DNA of 64,000 nucleotides from positions 300,208 through 364,207 of the forward strand of contig NZ_QXHU01000001.1 of NCBI RefSeq assembly GCF_009663465.1, written 5' to 3'. The stretch is from Riemerella anatipestifer. GTDB taxonomy: Bacteria > Bacteroidota > Bacteroidia > Flavobacteriales > Weeksellaceae. How positions within the stretch are numbered: position 1 is the first letter of the stretch; every line of letters starts with the position of its first letter. This document shows positions 15,153-24,781 of this stretch, in pieces. The notes beneath the pieces were generated by a model. That model worked only from the letters and a program-made list of their open reading frames with translations, made no database searches and was not told where the DNA came from. The position numbers and the translations under genes are program-made.

Positions 15153-17060
15153 CTAAATACGCTGGTCTTTAATCTCATTTATAATTTCAGGATTTAATAG
15201 GGTAGATGTGTCCCCAAAATTACTAAAATCACCTTCGGCTATTTTCCTTAAAATCCTACGCATAATCTTTCCGCTTCTCGTTTTAGGTAAGGCAGATACA
15301 AACTGAATTTTATCTAATTTAGCGATAGGACCTATGGTATCTGCTATCAGGTGATTGATTTCTTTTCTCAGATTTTCTTTATCTCTACTTTCTCCAGTAT
15401 CTTTTAGTATCACAAAGCCATATAAAGCATTTCCCTTAACTTCATGAGGATATCCAACAATGGCTGATTCTGCCACGGCAGGGTGTATGTTAATACTATC
15501 TTCTATTGGTGCAGTACCTAAGTTATGTCCAGATACGATAATAACATCATCTACACGTCCTGTAATTCTGTAATAGCCTACCTCGTCTCTTAAAGCTCCA
15601 TCTCCAGTAAAATATTTACCTGGGAAAGCTGAAAAATAGGTTTGTTTGTACCTCTCGTGGTCGCCCCAAATGCTTCGTGCTATGCTAGGCCAAGGGAATC
15701 TAATACATAAACTACCATCAACTTGGTTCGCTGTAATTTCGTTTCTTTTATCGTCCATAAGTACAGGCTGTATTCCAGGTAGTGGTAGGGTAGCATAAGT
15801 AGGTTTGGTAGGTGTAACAAATGGAATAGGAGCAATCATAATTCCTCCCGTTTCTGTTTGCCACCAAGTGTCTACAATAGGGCATTTTTTCTTACCTACG
15901 TGGTCGTTGTACCAATGCCAAGCCTCGTCGTTAATGGGTTCACCTACGGAACCAATTACTCGTAAGCTAGATAAATCGTGTTTTTCTACCCAGTCCGAAG
16001 ATTCCTTTGCCAAAGAACGGATAGCGGTGGGAGCAGTATAAAACTGAGTAACTTTATGTTTTTCTATAACTTCCCAAAATCGGTCAGGTTGTGGATAGGT
16101 AGGTACACCTTCGAAGATAACAGTTGTAGCCCCGTTAGCTAAAGGACCATATAAAATATAGGAATGCCCTGTAATCCAACCTATATCGGCGGTACACCAA
16201 TAGATGTCGTTTTCTTTGTAGTTAAATACATTTTTAAAGGTATAAGCCGAGTAAACCATATAACCGGCACAGGTATGAAGCATACCCTTAGGCTTACCAG
16301 TAGAACCAGAAGTGTAAAGGATAAAAAGAGGATCTTCGGCATCCATAATTTGAGGAATATTGTCTACAGGAGCAGCGTTATACAGAGGTTCTAACCAAAA
16401 ATCTCTTCCTTCTTTCATGTTGATAGAGTTATGAGTTCTTTTCACTACAAGAATTTTTTCAACGGAAGGTGTTTGTTCTGTAGCTTCATCAACAATAGAT
16501 TTAAGGTCTAAAACTTTATTACCTCTATAACTTCCATCAGAACAAATCATCATTTTGGCTTCACAATCGTTAACTCTAGAGGCTATAGCAGAAGCTGAAA
16601 ACCCTGCAAAAATAACCGAATGTATGGCTCCTATCCTAGCACACGCCAGCATAGCAACGGCTAATTCTGGAATCATAGGTAGATAAATACAGACTCTATC
16701 TCCTTTCTGTATGCCTTGGGCTCTCAGTACGTTGGCCATTTTGCCTACTCTCTCATACAAATCGTTGTAGGTGATGTATTGAGTAGCTTCCTCAGGATTG
16801 TTCGGCTCCCAAATAATGGCATTTTTATCGCCTCTTTCGGCAAGATGTCGGTCGATACAGTTTTTGGTAATGTTGAGTTTGGCATTTTTAAACCATTTTA
16901 TTTTAGCCTCATGCATATCATATTCTACAACTTTACTCCATCTTTGATACCAAACAAAGTTTTCGTCGGCTATTTTGTCCCAAAACTTTTTAGGATTTTT
17001 TATAGACTTTTTGTACTGTTTAAAGTAATCTGGTAGATTTTCAATAACATAATTTTTCAT
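15153..17060 (-). CDS. acs: acetyl-CoA synthetase
   Basis: Activates acetate to acetyl-CoA via acetyl-AMP in the cytosol. 635 aa, normal for Acs. The adenylate-forming motif YTSGSTGKPKGM is near residue 248, VDTWWQTETGG near 398, the GDGA and RVDDVI hinge region near 490-510, and the C-terminal acetylation-site motif PKTRSGKIMRRILRK near 595 with the catalytic Lys. The gene is followed closely by the CPBP gene. The region 17061-17183 is AT-rich and separates it from the divergent methyltransferase gene. Confidence 0.97.
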   Translation of the reverse strand: MKNYVIENLPDYFKQYKKSIKNPKKFWDKIADENFVWYQRWSKVVEYDMHEAKIKWFKNAKLNITKNCIDRHLAERGDKNAIIWEPNNPEEATQYITYNDLYERVGKMANVLRAQGIQKGDRVCIYLPMIPELAVAMLACARIGAIHSVIFAGFSASAIASRVNDCEAKMMICSDGSYRGNKVLDLKSIVDEATEQTPSVEKILVVKRTHNSINMKEGRDFWLEPLYNAAPVDNIPQIMDAEDPLFILYTSGSTGKPKGMLHTCAGYMVYSAYTFKNVFNYKENDIYWCTADIGWITGHSYILYGPLANGATTVIFEGVPTYPQPDRFWEVIEKHKVTQFYTAPTAIRSLAKESSDWVEKHDLSSLRVIGSVGEPINDEAWHWYNDHVGKKKCPIVDTWWQTETGGIMIAPIPFVTPTKPTYATLPLPGIQPVLMDDKRNEITANQVDGSLCIRFPWPSIARSIWGDHERYKQTYFSAFPGKYFTGDGALRDEVGYYRITGRVDDVIIVSGHNLGTAPIEDSINIHPAVAESAIVGYPHEVKGNALYGFVILKDTGESRDKENLRKEINHLIADTIGPIAKLDKIQFVSALPKTRSGKIMRRILRKIAEGDFSNFGDTSTLLNPEIINEIKDQRI

Positions 17061-17184
17061 ATATTTTTACTTTATATAAGATTATCAAAAAATTACTTAC
17101 TATTTTAATTTATGAGTTTACTAATATAGTAAAAAATATTAAATTATGTGAGTTTGGCAATTTTTAGTTTGTAGTCTTTTTAAT

Positions 17185-17217
17185 TTTGAGCAAATAGAAT
17201 CGCTTTTAGTATCTTTG
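17185..17217 (+). promoter_or_regulatory. promoter of the THUMP methyltransferase gene
   Basis: TTTG at 17185-17188 and TATCTTTG at 17210-17217, spacer 21 bp, giving a start of transcription shortly before the ATG at 17240. A slightly long spacer makes this moderate. Confidence 0.5.
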
Positions 17218-17239
17218 TAGCACAGATATTTTAAGAGAG

Positions 17240-18397
17240 ATGAATTGGGATAATTTAAAGATAAGCATTAAAACTTTTTACGGATTAGAAGACGTCTTAA
17301 CGGAAGAGGTAAAAAAGCTCGGTGGGAGAGAGGTTGAAACTAAAAATAGAGCGGTAAATTGCGTAGGCGACTTGGGATTTCTCTATAAAATTAACTATGC
17401 CTTGCGTACAGGAGTTAAAGTTTTAGTACCTATCCTAGAGTTTAAGGCTTATAATGAGCAAAAGTTTTACGATAAATTATCTCGTTTCCCTTGGGACGAA
17501 TTTATGAATTTGAGCCAAACCTTTGCCATAGATGCGACAGTGCATTCGGAGAGGTTTACCCACTCCCATTTTATGACTCTTAAGATGAAAGACGCTATAG
17601 TGGATTACTTTCAGAATAAATATCATAAACGCCCAGATGTAGCTCCGAAAAATCCTGATATTAAATTCCATCTACATATTGATAGAGATATGGTGGTAAT
17701 TTCTTTGGATTCTTCTGGCGACCCTCTCTTTAAAAGAGGCTACAGAAAGGAGCAAGGGGTAGCACCAATTAACGAAGTATTGGCATCTGGAATGCTACAT
17801 TTGGCAGGTTGGGACGGCAAAGGTAATTTTTTAGACCCTATGTGTGGTAGTGGTACATTACTGATAGAAGCTGCTATGCTGGCAATGGATTTACCAGCTC
17901 AATTATTCAGAAAAAAATTTGCATTCCAAAATTGGAGAAATTATGATGAAGAACTTTTTATTAAGATAAAAGAGTTTAGAATCAATAGGATAAAAGAGTT
18001 TACAGGGAAAATCATAGGCTACGATATAGACCCAAAAGCTTTGGCTGTAGCAAGAACTAATATTGAAGCTGCAGAGCTAGAAGATGTGATTGAACTAAAG
18101 AAACAAAATTTCTTTGAGACAGAAAAAGAGCACTTTCCACTTTTAATGGTATTTAATCCACCTTATGACGAGCGAATTAGCATCAATGATGAAGCATTTT
18201 ACAAAAAAATAGGAGATACCTTTAAACAAAATTATCCTAATACTTTGGCGTGGCTTATCAGTTCAGATTTAGAAGCGGTTAAAAAGTTGGGGTTAAGACC
18301 TAGCCGAAAAATAAAATTGTATAACGGTAAATTGGAAACCAGATTCCTGCAATACGAAATGTATGAAGGAAGTAAAAAAGCCAAAAATCAAAACTAA
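17240..18397 (+). CDS. THUMP-domain class I RNA methyltransferase (RlmL/Trm14-like)
   Basis: 385 aa. The N-terminal part (about residues 5-160) reads as a ferredoxin-like plus THUMP RNA-binding domain (TFYGLEDVLTEEVKKLGG, then LHIDRDMVVISLDSSG). The C-terminal methyltransferase has the SAM motif LDPMCGSGTLLIEAAMLA near 197, GYDIDPKALAVARTNI near 258 and the catalytic NPPYDER near 310, typical of N2-guanine methyltransferases of the UPF0020/RlmL group. It acts on rRNA or tRNA in the cytosol. It is the length of the RlmL half only, without the RlmK domain. It is followed 15 bp later by a glycosyltransferase gene. Confidence 0.9.
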   Translation: MNWDNLKISIKTFYGLEDVLTEEVKKLGGREVETKNRAVNCVGDLGFLYKINYALRTGVKVLVPILEFKAYNEQKFYDKLSRFPWDEFMNLSQTFAIDATVHSERFTHSHFMTLKMKDAIVDYFQNKYHKRPDVAPKNPDIKFHLHIDRDMVVISLDSSGDPLFKRGYRKEQGVAPINEVLASGMLHLAGWDGKGNFLDPMCGSGTLLIEAAMLAMDLPAQLFRKKFAFQNWRNYDEELFIKIKEFRINRIKEFTGKIIGYDIDPKALAVARTNIEAAELEDVIELKKQNFFETEKEHFPLLMVFNPPYDERISINDEAFYKKIGDTFKQNYPNTLAWLISSDLEAVKKLGLRPSRKIKLYNGKLETRFLQYEMYEGSKKAKNQN

Positions 18398-18412
18398 ATA
18401 TCCTTTATTTCT

Positions 18413-19414
18413 ATGCCTAGTATTTCTATCATTATTGCTATCTATAATAGGAAAGACGAACTTTTTGAATTGTTAAATTCCTTATCTTGTCAGACGGATA
18501 AAGCGTTTGAAGTGATTGTGGTAGACGATGGTTCGGTTGTAGATTTACGACCTACAATAGCATTATTTGAGGAAATGCTGAACATTCAGTTTTTTAGGAA
18601 AGAAAACTCTGGTCCTGGTTTAACGCGAAACTACGGTGCAAGGCGTGCCACAGGCGATTGGCTGGTATTTGTGGATAGTGATGTGATTGTGGAAAATAAC
18701 TATATAGAAGAAATAAAAAACAATATTTCTAAAACGTCTTGTGATGCCTTTGGTGGAGCGGATAAAGCCCATAGAGGATTTAACCTTATGCAGAAGGCTA
18801 TTTCTTATTCTATGACTTCCGTTTTTACAACAGGAGGGATTAGAGGTAGCAAAAAAGCGGTATCAAGATTTCAGCCGAGAAGTTTTAATATGGGGGTTAA
18901 AAAATCGGCTTTTGAGCAGGTAGGAGGTTTTTCAGAAATGCGTATAGGAGAAGACCCAGACTTGTCTATGTCGTTATGGGAGGCAGGCTATAAAACGGCT
19001 TTTTTTGATAGCATTGGGGTGTATCATAAACGCAGAACCGATTTAGGTAAATTCTCAAAACAGGTTTATCAGTTTGGGATTGCACGACCTATTCTCAACC
19101 AAAGACACCCTAAGTATGTAAAGCCTACTTTTTGGTTTCCTAGTTTGTTTTTGATAGGCTATATCATAGGATTTTTACATTATTTTATTTGGCATAATGG
19201 CTTATTACTTGGGCTTTACGGTTTGTATACTTTTGTAGTTTGGATACACGCACTTATAAAGACTAAAAACATCAGTATCGCTACAATGGCAGTTATGGCA
19301 ACCTATGTGCAAATGTTTTCGTATGGTTATGGCTTTCTTAAATCTTGGGTAAAGCTGAATGTTCTAAAACAAGACCCTAAAGAAGCATTCCCAAGTCATT
19401 TTCATAGATTTTAA
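18413..19414 (+). CDS. family 2 glycosyltransferase with C-terminal membrane helices
   Basis: 333 aa. The GT-A fold is clear: SIIIAIYNRKDELFELLNSL at the start, VIVVDDGS near 42, the DxD-type FVDSDV near 87, and an ED motif (GEDPDLSMSLW) near 180. Two to three hydrophobic helices follow at about 240-310. GT2 enzymes with such a tail build surface polysaccharides or glycolipids at the inner membrane. It lies 15 bp after the methyltransferase and overlaps the convergent barstar gene by 4 bp. Donor and acceptor are unknown. Confidence 0.9.
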   Translation: MPSISIIIAIYNRKDELFELLNSLSCQTDKAFEVIVVDDGSVVDLRPTIALFEEMLNIQFFRKENSGPGLTRNYGARRATGDWLVFVDSDVIVENNYIEEIKNNISKTSCDAFGGADKAHRGFNLMQKAISYSMTSVFTTGGIRGSKKAVSRFQPRSFNMGVKKSAFEQVGGFSEMRIGEDPDLSMSLWEAGYKTAFFDSIGVYHKRRTDLGKFSKQVYQFGIARPILNQRHPKYVKPTFWFPSLFLIGYIIGFLHYFIWHNGLLLGLYGLYTFVVWIHALIKTKNISIATMAVMATYVQMFSYGYGFLKSWVKLNVLKQDPKEAFPSHFHRF

Positions 19415-19698
19415 TCTTCGTCTTCGTATTGTTCAAGGTAGTAGGAAAAGCTAAATCCATCTATCTCCTCATCAGCCTCTTCAAGGGTAGCCAAGAGGTC
19501 TTCAAAATCTTCCAGTTGCTCTACAGTCATATTTACAAATTCTAGGTGTAGAGGAAGTTTTATATCTCCACTAATGGAGTCGTAGAGGGCATCTAGATTA
19601 TTCCCGAAATAATCAGGAAGAGGTAATTTTTCTTTTAATTGAGAGTAAAAATCTTCTTCATCACCAATATTAAAAAAATCTATATATACAGTTTGCAT
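19411..19698 (-). CDS. barstar-family protein
   Basis: 95 aa from the chosen start MQTVYIDFFNIGDEEDFY, supported by a TAACTTTG -7-like element on the minus strand at 19729-19736. The family hallmarks are visible: the acidic segment followed by LPLPDYFGNNLDALYDSI and the hydrophobic LPLHLEFVNM, with many Asp/Glu near the end. Barstar blocks the RNase barnase by covering its active site with acidic residues. No barnase-like gene lies beside it, so the partner is unknown. A role as an orphan immunity protein is inference. Confidence 0.85.
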   Translation of the reverse strand: MQTVYIDFFNIGDEEDFYSQLKEKLPLPDYFGNNLDALYDSISGDIKLPLHLEFVNMTVEQLEDFEDLLATLEEADEEIDGFSFSYYLEQYEDED

Positions 19699-19857
19699 AA
19701 TCAATTCTAAGTTGAAAAAATAATACGACAAAGTTACTAAAAATTATGCTTAAAAATAGGTTAAGCAAAGCCTTTAGTTTAACAATTTATTCGGAGTAAT
19801 ACTCGGAAACTCATCTATTTTTATTACTTTTACGGAATAAATTATAAATTTTAATCA

Positions 19858-21996
19858 ATGAAAAATATTGCATCAGTATTGCTTTACGGTTCGGCAGGAC
19901 TATCGGCAGTCGCTTGTACAACTATGGAAAAAACGAAAACATCAGCGGATATTCCTGTGCCTGCAGGTAATCCTTTTTTAGAAAAATCTAAACTACAATA
20001 TCAAGCTCCAGAATTTGATAAGATTAAAGATGAGCACTTTAAACCAGCTTTTGATTATGGTCTAAAAGTACAGGAGCTAGAAGTACAGAAAATCAGTGAG
20101 AATACAGAAGCTCCAACTTTTGAAAATACCGTATTAGCATTAGAAAACAGCGGTGAAGTACTCAAGAGAGCACAATCTCTCTTTTATAACTTAACGGGGT
20201 CTAATACTAACGATAAGTTACAAGCTCTACAACAGGAGTATGCTCCAATTTTTTCGGCGCATTCGGATAAGATTTACCTTAACTCTAAACTTTATGAGCG
20301 TATCAAAAAAGTGTACGAAAATAGGGGAGGGCTTAATAGCGAAAGCCAAAAGTTAGTAGAATATTACAAACAAAACTTTGATATTGCAGGAGCTGGACTT
20401 TCTGACACTAAAAAAGAAGAGCTTAAAAAAATTAACGGAGAATTAGCCTCTCTTTCAACACAATTTTCTAATAAGCTATTAGATGCAAGAAAGAATGGAG
20501 CGCTAATTATAGACAGTGTTAAAGAACTAGATGGACTTTCATCTGATGAGATAGCTGCCGCAGCACAAGCAGCTAAGGAAGCAGGGCACGAAGGGAAGTA
20601 TCTTTTATCATTATTAAATACCACCCAACAACCGCTATTGCAAAATTTAAAAAACAGAGCAACGAGAGAAAAACTATTCAAGGCTTCTTGGTACAGAGCA
20701 GAAAAAGGTAATGCTGATGACACTCGTTCAATTATAGAAAAATTGGCAAGATTAAGGCTGAAAAAAGCCCAAGTTTTAGGTAAAAAATCTTTTGCAGAGT
20801 GGAAACTTCAAGACCAAATGGCTCAAAAGCCAGAAGAGGCACTGAACCTTTTGGCTCAACTAGCAAAACCAGCAGTAGAAACAGCTAAAAGAGAAGCGAG
20901 TGAAATCCAAAAAATCATTGATGAACAAAAAGGCGGGTTTGAACTAGCACCTTGGGATTGGAATTTCTATGCAGAGCAAGTAAGAAAGGCAAAATACGAT
21001 TTAGATGAAAACGAAATTAAACCTTATTTTGAGGTAACTACTGTTTTGGAGAAAGGAGTTTTCTATGCGGCTGAAAAATTCTACGGAATTACGTTCAAGG
21101 AAAGAAAAGATTTACCTGTTTACCACCCAGATGTAGTGGCTTACGAAGTATTTGATAGAGATGGCAAATCTATGGCGCTTTACTATTTAGACTTCTACAC
21201 TCGTAACAACAAGAATGGGGGAGCTTGGATGAGCAATTTTGTGGAGCAATCTAAAACTCTAGGGCAAAAGCCAGTGATTGTAAATGTATTTAATTACCAA
21301 AAACCAGCTCCAGGTAAGCCTTCGCTGATTAGCTATGATGATGTAACTACGATGTTCCACGAGTTTGGACACACTTTGCACGGTTTGTTTGCAGACCAAG
21401 ATTATGTGAGCCTTTCGGGGACTAATGTGCCTAGAGATTTCGTAGAGTTTCCTTCTCAAATCAATGAGTTTTTTGCCTTAGAGCCAGAGATACTTAAAAA
21501 CTATGCACTGCACTATCAAACTAAACAGCCAATGCCACAGTCTTTAATTGATAAGATTAAAAAGGCGTCTGCTTTTAATCAAGGTTATTCTACAACGGAG
21601 TTGGTAGCAGCAGCAACATTGGATATGGCGTGGCATTCGGTAACTAGTGAGGAGCAGTTTAAGCCTGCTTTGGATTTTGAAAAAGAAGCCCTTAATAAAT
21701 ATGGTCTATTGGTAGAGCAGGTTCCACCGAGATACCATTCGCCTTATTTTGCTCATATTTGGGGAGGAGGTTATTCGGCTGGGTACTATGCCTATATGTG
21801 GAGTGATATGCTAAATTCTGACGCTTGGGATTGGATTAAAAATAACGGAGGAATGACTCGTGCTAATGGTGACCGTTTCAGAAAATATATTCTTTCTGTA
21901 GGGAATACCAAAGACCTTAATAAGGCTTACAAAGAGTTTACAGGTAGAACTCCTGACCTAAAACCTTTGTTAAAAGATAAAGGGTTTATTAAATAG
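19858..21996 (+). CDS. M3 family metallopeptidase (Dcp/oligopeptidase A type)
   Basis: 712 aa. The zinc motif HEFGHTLHGLF starts at residue 501, followed by the third ligand region FPSQINEFFALEPE near 533 and the late RYHSPYFAHIWGGGYSAGYY block near 627, all typical of peptidyl-dipeptidase Dcp. The N-terminus has a short hydrophobic stretch ending in VACTTM, so it may be a lipoprotein acting in the periplasm on short peptides. It is transcribed alone and ends in a strong shared terminator. Confidence 0.93.
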   Translation: MKNIASVLLYGSAGLSAVACTTMEKTKTSADIPVPAGNPFLEKSKLQYQAPEFDKIKDEHFKPAFDYGLKVQELEVQKISENTEAPTFENTVLALENSGEVLKRAQSLFYNLTGSNTNDKLQALQQEYAPIFSAHSDKIYLNSKLYERIKKVYENRGGLNSESQKLVEYYKQNFDIAGAGLSDTKKEELKKINGELASLSTQFSNKLLDARKNGALIIDSVKELDGLSSDEIAAAAQAAKEAGHEGKYLLSLLNTTQQPLLQNLKNRATREKLFKASWYRAEKGNADDTRSIIEKLARLRLKKAQVLGKKSFAEWKLQDQMAQKPEEALNLLAQLAKPAVETAKREASEIQKIIDEQKGGFELAPWDWNFYAEQVRKAKYDLDENEIKPYFEVTTVLEKGVFYAAEKFYGITFKERKDLPVYHPDVVAYEVFDRDGKSMALYYLDFYTRNNKNGGAWMSNFVEQSKTLGQKPVIVNVFNYQKPAPGKPSLISYDDVTTMFHEFGHTLHGLFADQDYVSLSGTNVPRDFVEFPSQINEFFALEPEILKNYALHYQTKQPMPQSLIDKIKKASAFNQGYSTTELVAAATLDMAWHSVTSEEQFKPALDFEKEALNKYGLLVEQVPPRYHSPYFAHIWGGGYSAGYYAYMWSDMLNSDAWDWIKNNGGMTRANGDRFRKYILSVGNTKDLNKAYKEFTGRTPDLKPLLKDKGFIK

Positions 21997-22017
21997 ATAG
22001 AATACTACAATCATTAT

Positions 22018-22056
22018 AAAAGGGTGGTCTCATTTTCAAGACCACCCTTTTTTATT
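22018..22056. terminator. bidirectional terminator
   Basis: AAAGGGTGGTCT pairs with AGACCACCCTTT across a 10-nt loop, with A-runs before and T-runs after. It serves the M3 peptidase gene and the convergent glycosyltransferase gene. Confidence 0.9.
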
Positions 22057-22099
22057 AGAGCAAAATGCTGATGACAAAGGTACTATACAAAAAGTATTA

Positions 22100-23410
22100 C
22101 TACCCATTTAAAAACTTCCAAACTTCATCAGCAATTATTTGTTTGGTATTTATTTGACAACTTAAACGCTTTAATTCTTCGGCGCGCCTCTTGAATTGAG
22201 GATACTCCAAAACTTCTTTGACACTTTGTCGAATGGTGTTGGCGCTCCACTTCCAATTCGGTATTCGTTTTGCCATTCCAAAATGACTAAGATGTTCTAA
22301 GTTTATTTGTTGCTCAGGCTGGGTAGCCAATCCAACCAAAGGAGTGCCGCTTGTAATGGCAGTTTGTAGTGTGCCTTGCCCACCATGGCAAATCACCATA
22401 TCGGCTTGTGCATTAATTTCTGTGGCGTTGATAAATTTATCGGTAATATATACATTATCACTTTTTGAAAGTTTGCGAGCTTCGTGAATATCACAAATGG
22501 CAGGCGGTGATAAAATAATGGCTTTCCAATTTAAGCCTACTCCTTCGTTAAATACTTTTATAACTTCAACCAAATGTTCTTTGTTTCCAGAAGTTCCCAG
22601 CGTACAAAATATTCTTTTTTGATGGGACGATTTTAACCATTCCAAGATTTTTGGGTCTGTGTTTTGGTCTGAAATTGTTTTTGAAAATAAAGGTCCCGTG
22701 AATTTGAAATGTTCTGGATAGCCTTCCGTCTTATAGAAAAATGGAAAATCATTGATAAGATATAAATCAGATCGAAGCATATCAAAGGTATTTCTTAGGG
22801 GGTCTTTTTTATTCCACCCCAATTTTAGAGCTGCTTTGGCGATGATGCGATGCCTCAGTGCAGGATTGTTGAGTTTAATTTTTTGAGGTAAGGCTTGAAT
22901 GATAAGTTTTTGAACCGCTCTGGGAAGTCTTGCTGCTATTAATTCATCCGGAAAAGAATGAATCTCGTTGAGAAAAGCCTCATTAAGTGGCAACGGCAAA
23001 AAAGCAATGCTGGGCGTATTGGGCAGCACCATTCGTTTGGCGATACTTGCAATGGGGTAGAACCCGTGAATGAGTGCATCTGGTTTGAGTTGCTGGTAAG
23101 CTTTGATTTCGTTCTGTAAATAGTCTAATGCAATTTCTCCTTTACCAATTAACTCTCCAAATCTTGTTTGAAAATCGTCATGAAAATTAGCAAAGTTTGT
23201 TTTTGGTTCAATGTTTACAATTTCAAATCCTTCTTTTTTTGCGGTTTTATCAAAGCTACCACCGTGCGACAAAAATATCATTTGTAAATCCATATTCTGA
23301 GGTCGGGTCTCTCTGATAATTTTAGCTATTTCTAAAGAACGCGTAGCCTCGCCACCATTTTGAAAAATGGTTGAGATAAGGATTTTGAAATTTTGTAAAC
23401 TTGTTTTCAT
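22100..23410 (-). CDS. UGT/MGT-like glycosyltransferase (GT-B fold)
   Basis: 436 aa from MKTSLQNFKIL (an upstream ATG at 23425 would add five residues). The N-terminal domain begins with a Rossmann-type strand and a Gly-rich turn (FQNGGEATRSLEIA). The C-terminal domain shows FCTLGTSGNKEHLVEVI near 270 and the donor-binding block VICHGGQGTLQTAITSGTPLVG near 345 with its His and following EQQINLEHL. This is the nucleotide-sugar motif of the UDP-glycosyltransferase/MGT superfamily, which glycosylates lipids or small molecules. It is flanked by terminators on both sides and stands alone. The substrate is not evident. Confidence 0.85.
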   Translation of the reverse strand: MKTSLQNFKILISTIFQNGGEATRSLEIAKIIRETRPQNMDLQMIFLSHGGSFDKTAKKEGFEIVNIEPKTNFANFHDDFQTRFGELIGKGEIALDYLQNEIKAYQQLKPDALIHGFYPIASIAKRMVLPNTPSIAFLPLPLNEAFLNEIHSFPDELIAARLPRAVQKLIIQALPQKIKLNNPALRHRIIAKAALKLGWNKKDPLRNTFDMLRSDLYLINDFPFFYKTEGYPEHFKFTGPLFSKTISDQNTDPKILEWLKSSHQKRIFCTLGTSGNKEHLVEVIKVFNEGVGLNWKAIILSPPAICDIHEARKLSKSDNVYITDKFINATEINAQADMVICHGGQGTLQTAITSGTPLVGLATQPEQQINLEHLSHFGMAKRIPNWKWSANTIRQSVKEVLEYPQFKRRAEELKRLSCQINTKQIIADEVWKFLNG

Positions 23411-23506
23411 TTTTATATTTAACATAATATAAATTATAGGAAATTTATTTTAAGGATTTTACAAATGTTTACAAGAAAGAATATCTATTATAACACACAG
23501 GATATT

Positions 23507-23543
23507 TTATAAAAAATAAAGAGACCAGTTGATACCGATCTCT
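23507..23543 (-). terminator. probable terminator after the C1 peptidase gene
   Basis: AGAGA (23520-23524) and TCTCT (23539-23543) arms with partial inner pairing, followed on the minus strand by TTTATTTTTTATAAAA. The stem is short and imperfect. Confidence 0.5.
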
Positions 23544-23559
23544 CTAAATATTGTCAATC

Positions 23560-24756
23560 TTATAAACCTATATTAGTATTTATTTTAAATTTCTTAGTTA
23601 TATTCTTAGGAATACCATCTTTGTGAAGTAAAATTCCTGTTGTTTTATATAACACATACGGTTTGGTTACATAAAGATAACCTTCATAATCGTTGGTTGT
23701 TCCCCAAGAGTTTTTTACCATATAATATTCTTTACCAGTCTGGTCTTTAGCAATCCCTACAATGTGCATACCGTGGTCGTCGGTTGTGCTAAGATTGTTA
23801 AGAGCTTCCTGACGCATTTCTTCCGTAATTTTTTTATCAGGTTTTGGACCTTTAAATAAATCTTTTTTAGTAGCTGCATTAAGATTATCCAAATCCAAAT
23901 CTGGTACATAAGCTACCCCATTTTTATATGAGAAATAAGGTTCAGATACATCTGTTGCCCAACCTACAGTGTGTCCATTTTTGATAGCATAATCTATAAT
24001 AGTCGTAAGATCTTCCATCGGGACATTCCACATAGTTTCGTGGCTCCAGTTGTCTGGAATAGGCACTACAAATTTTTCATAATAAGCATAATCTTTATAT
24101 GACGATATACCTACATAATCTTCTGGAACAATTCCTACTACTTCTTTGGCAAAGGTTTGAGGTGTGTATTGTTTGCCTTTATAAGTAAATTGAGTGGGAT
24201 ATTTACCCAAATAACTATCCAAAATAGCATCTATATTAGATAACCAATTAGACGATAATTTCCCTGATGGATTTTTAACATAAGCGTCTAGCATTGATTT
24301 TATAATTGCTTGCATTTCAGAGAAATTATTTCTCGTTTTCCCTTCCTTTAAACCAGAATACACTTCTTGAGGAACTGCACCATATTTGCGATACATATTG
24401 ATAACATCGTGTAATTCGCCACCATCTCCCCAAGAAATAGCTCCATTATTAAGTACATAAAGTTTGGCTTTATCGTGATAAGAATTTCTAGCAGTAAATA
24501 TTTCCGCTAAATCTACAGGAGTTTTTCCCATTCTTATCATTTCAGATTCTAGGAAAGAATTTCCAGAATAGCTCCAACAAGTTCCCGAAGAACCTTGGTC
24601 TTTTACTGGAGTTACTCCATTCTCTTTAATTACCGTAAATTTAAAATCAGGATTTTCGGATTGGTTGTTTTTTAGACTATTCACCAAGCCATCTTGAGCA
24701 AACGCAAAAGTCGCACAAGATACCATCGCTAAAGTTGTTAGTTTCGTTTTTATCAT
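23560..24756 (-). CDS. secreted C1 (papain/bleomycin-hydrolase-like) cysteine peptidase
   Basis: 398 aa with a signal peptide (cleavage near AFAQ, residue 21). Active-site residues are all present: Gln54 and Cys60 in TPVKDQGSSGTCWSYSG, His331 in DDHGMHIVGIA and Asn349 in VKNSWGT. The insertions and length fit the aminopeptidase C/bleomycin hydrolase branch, but an export signal is present, so it acts in the periplasm or outside. It is 25 bp downstream of the lipid kinase gene on the same strand and is probably in the lipB-kinase-peptidase transcript. Confidence 0.92.
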   Translation of the reverse strand: MIKTKLTTLAMVSCATFAFAQDGLVNSLKNNQSENPDFKFTVIKENGVTPVKDQGSSGTCWSYSGNSFLESEMIRMGKTPVDLAEIFTARNSYHDKAKLYVLNNGAISWGDGGELHDVINMYRKYGAVPQEVYSGLKEGKTRNNFSEMQAIIKSMLDAYVKNPSGKLSSNWLSNIDAILDSYLGKYPTQFTYKGKQYTPQTFAKEVVGIVPEDYVGISSYKDYAYYEKFVVPIPDNWSHETMWNVPMEDLTTIIDYAIKNGHTVGWATDVSEPYFSYKNGVAYVPDLDLDNLNAATKKDLFKGPKPDKKITEEMRQEALNNLSTTDDHGMHIVGIAKDQTGKEYYMVKNSWGTTNDYEGYLYVTKPYVLYKTTGILLHKDGIPKNITKKFKINTNIGL

Positions 24757-24781
24757 AACATATAAGTATAAAAGATTAATT

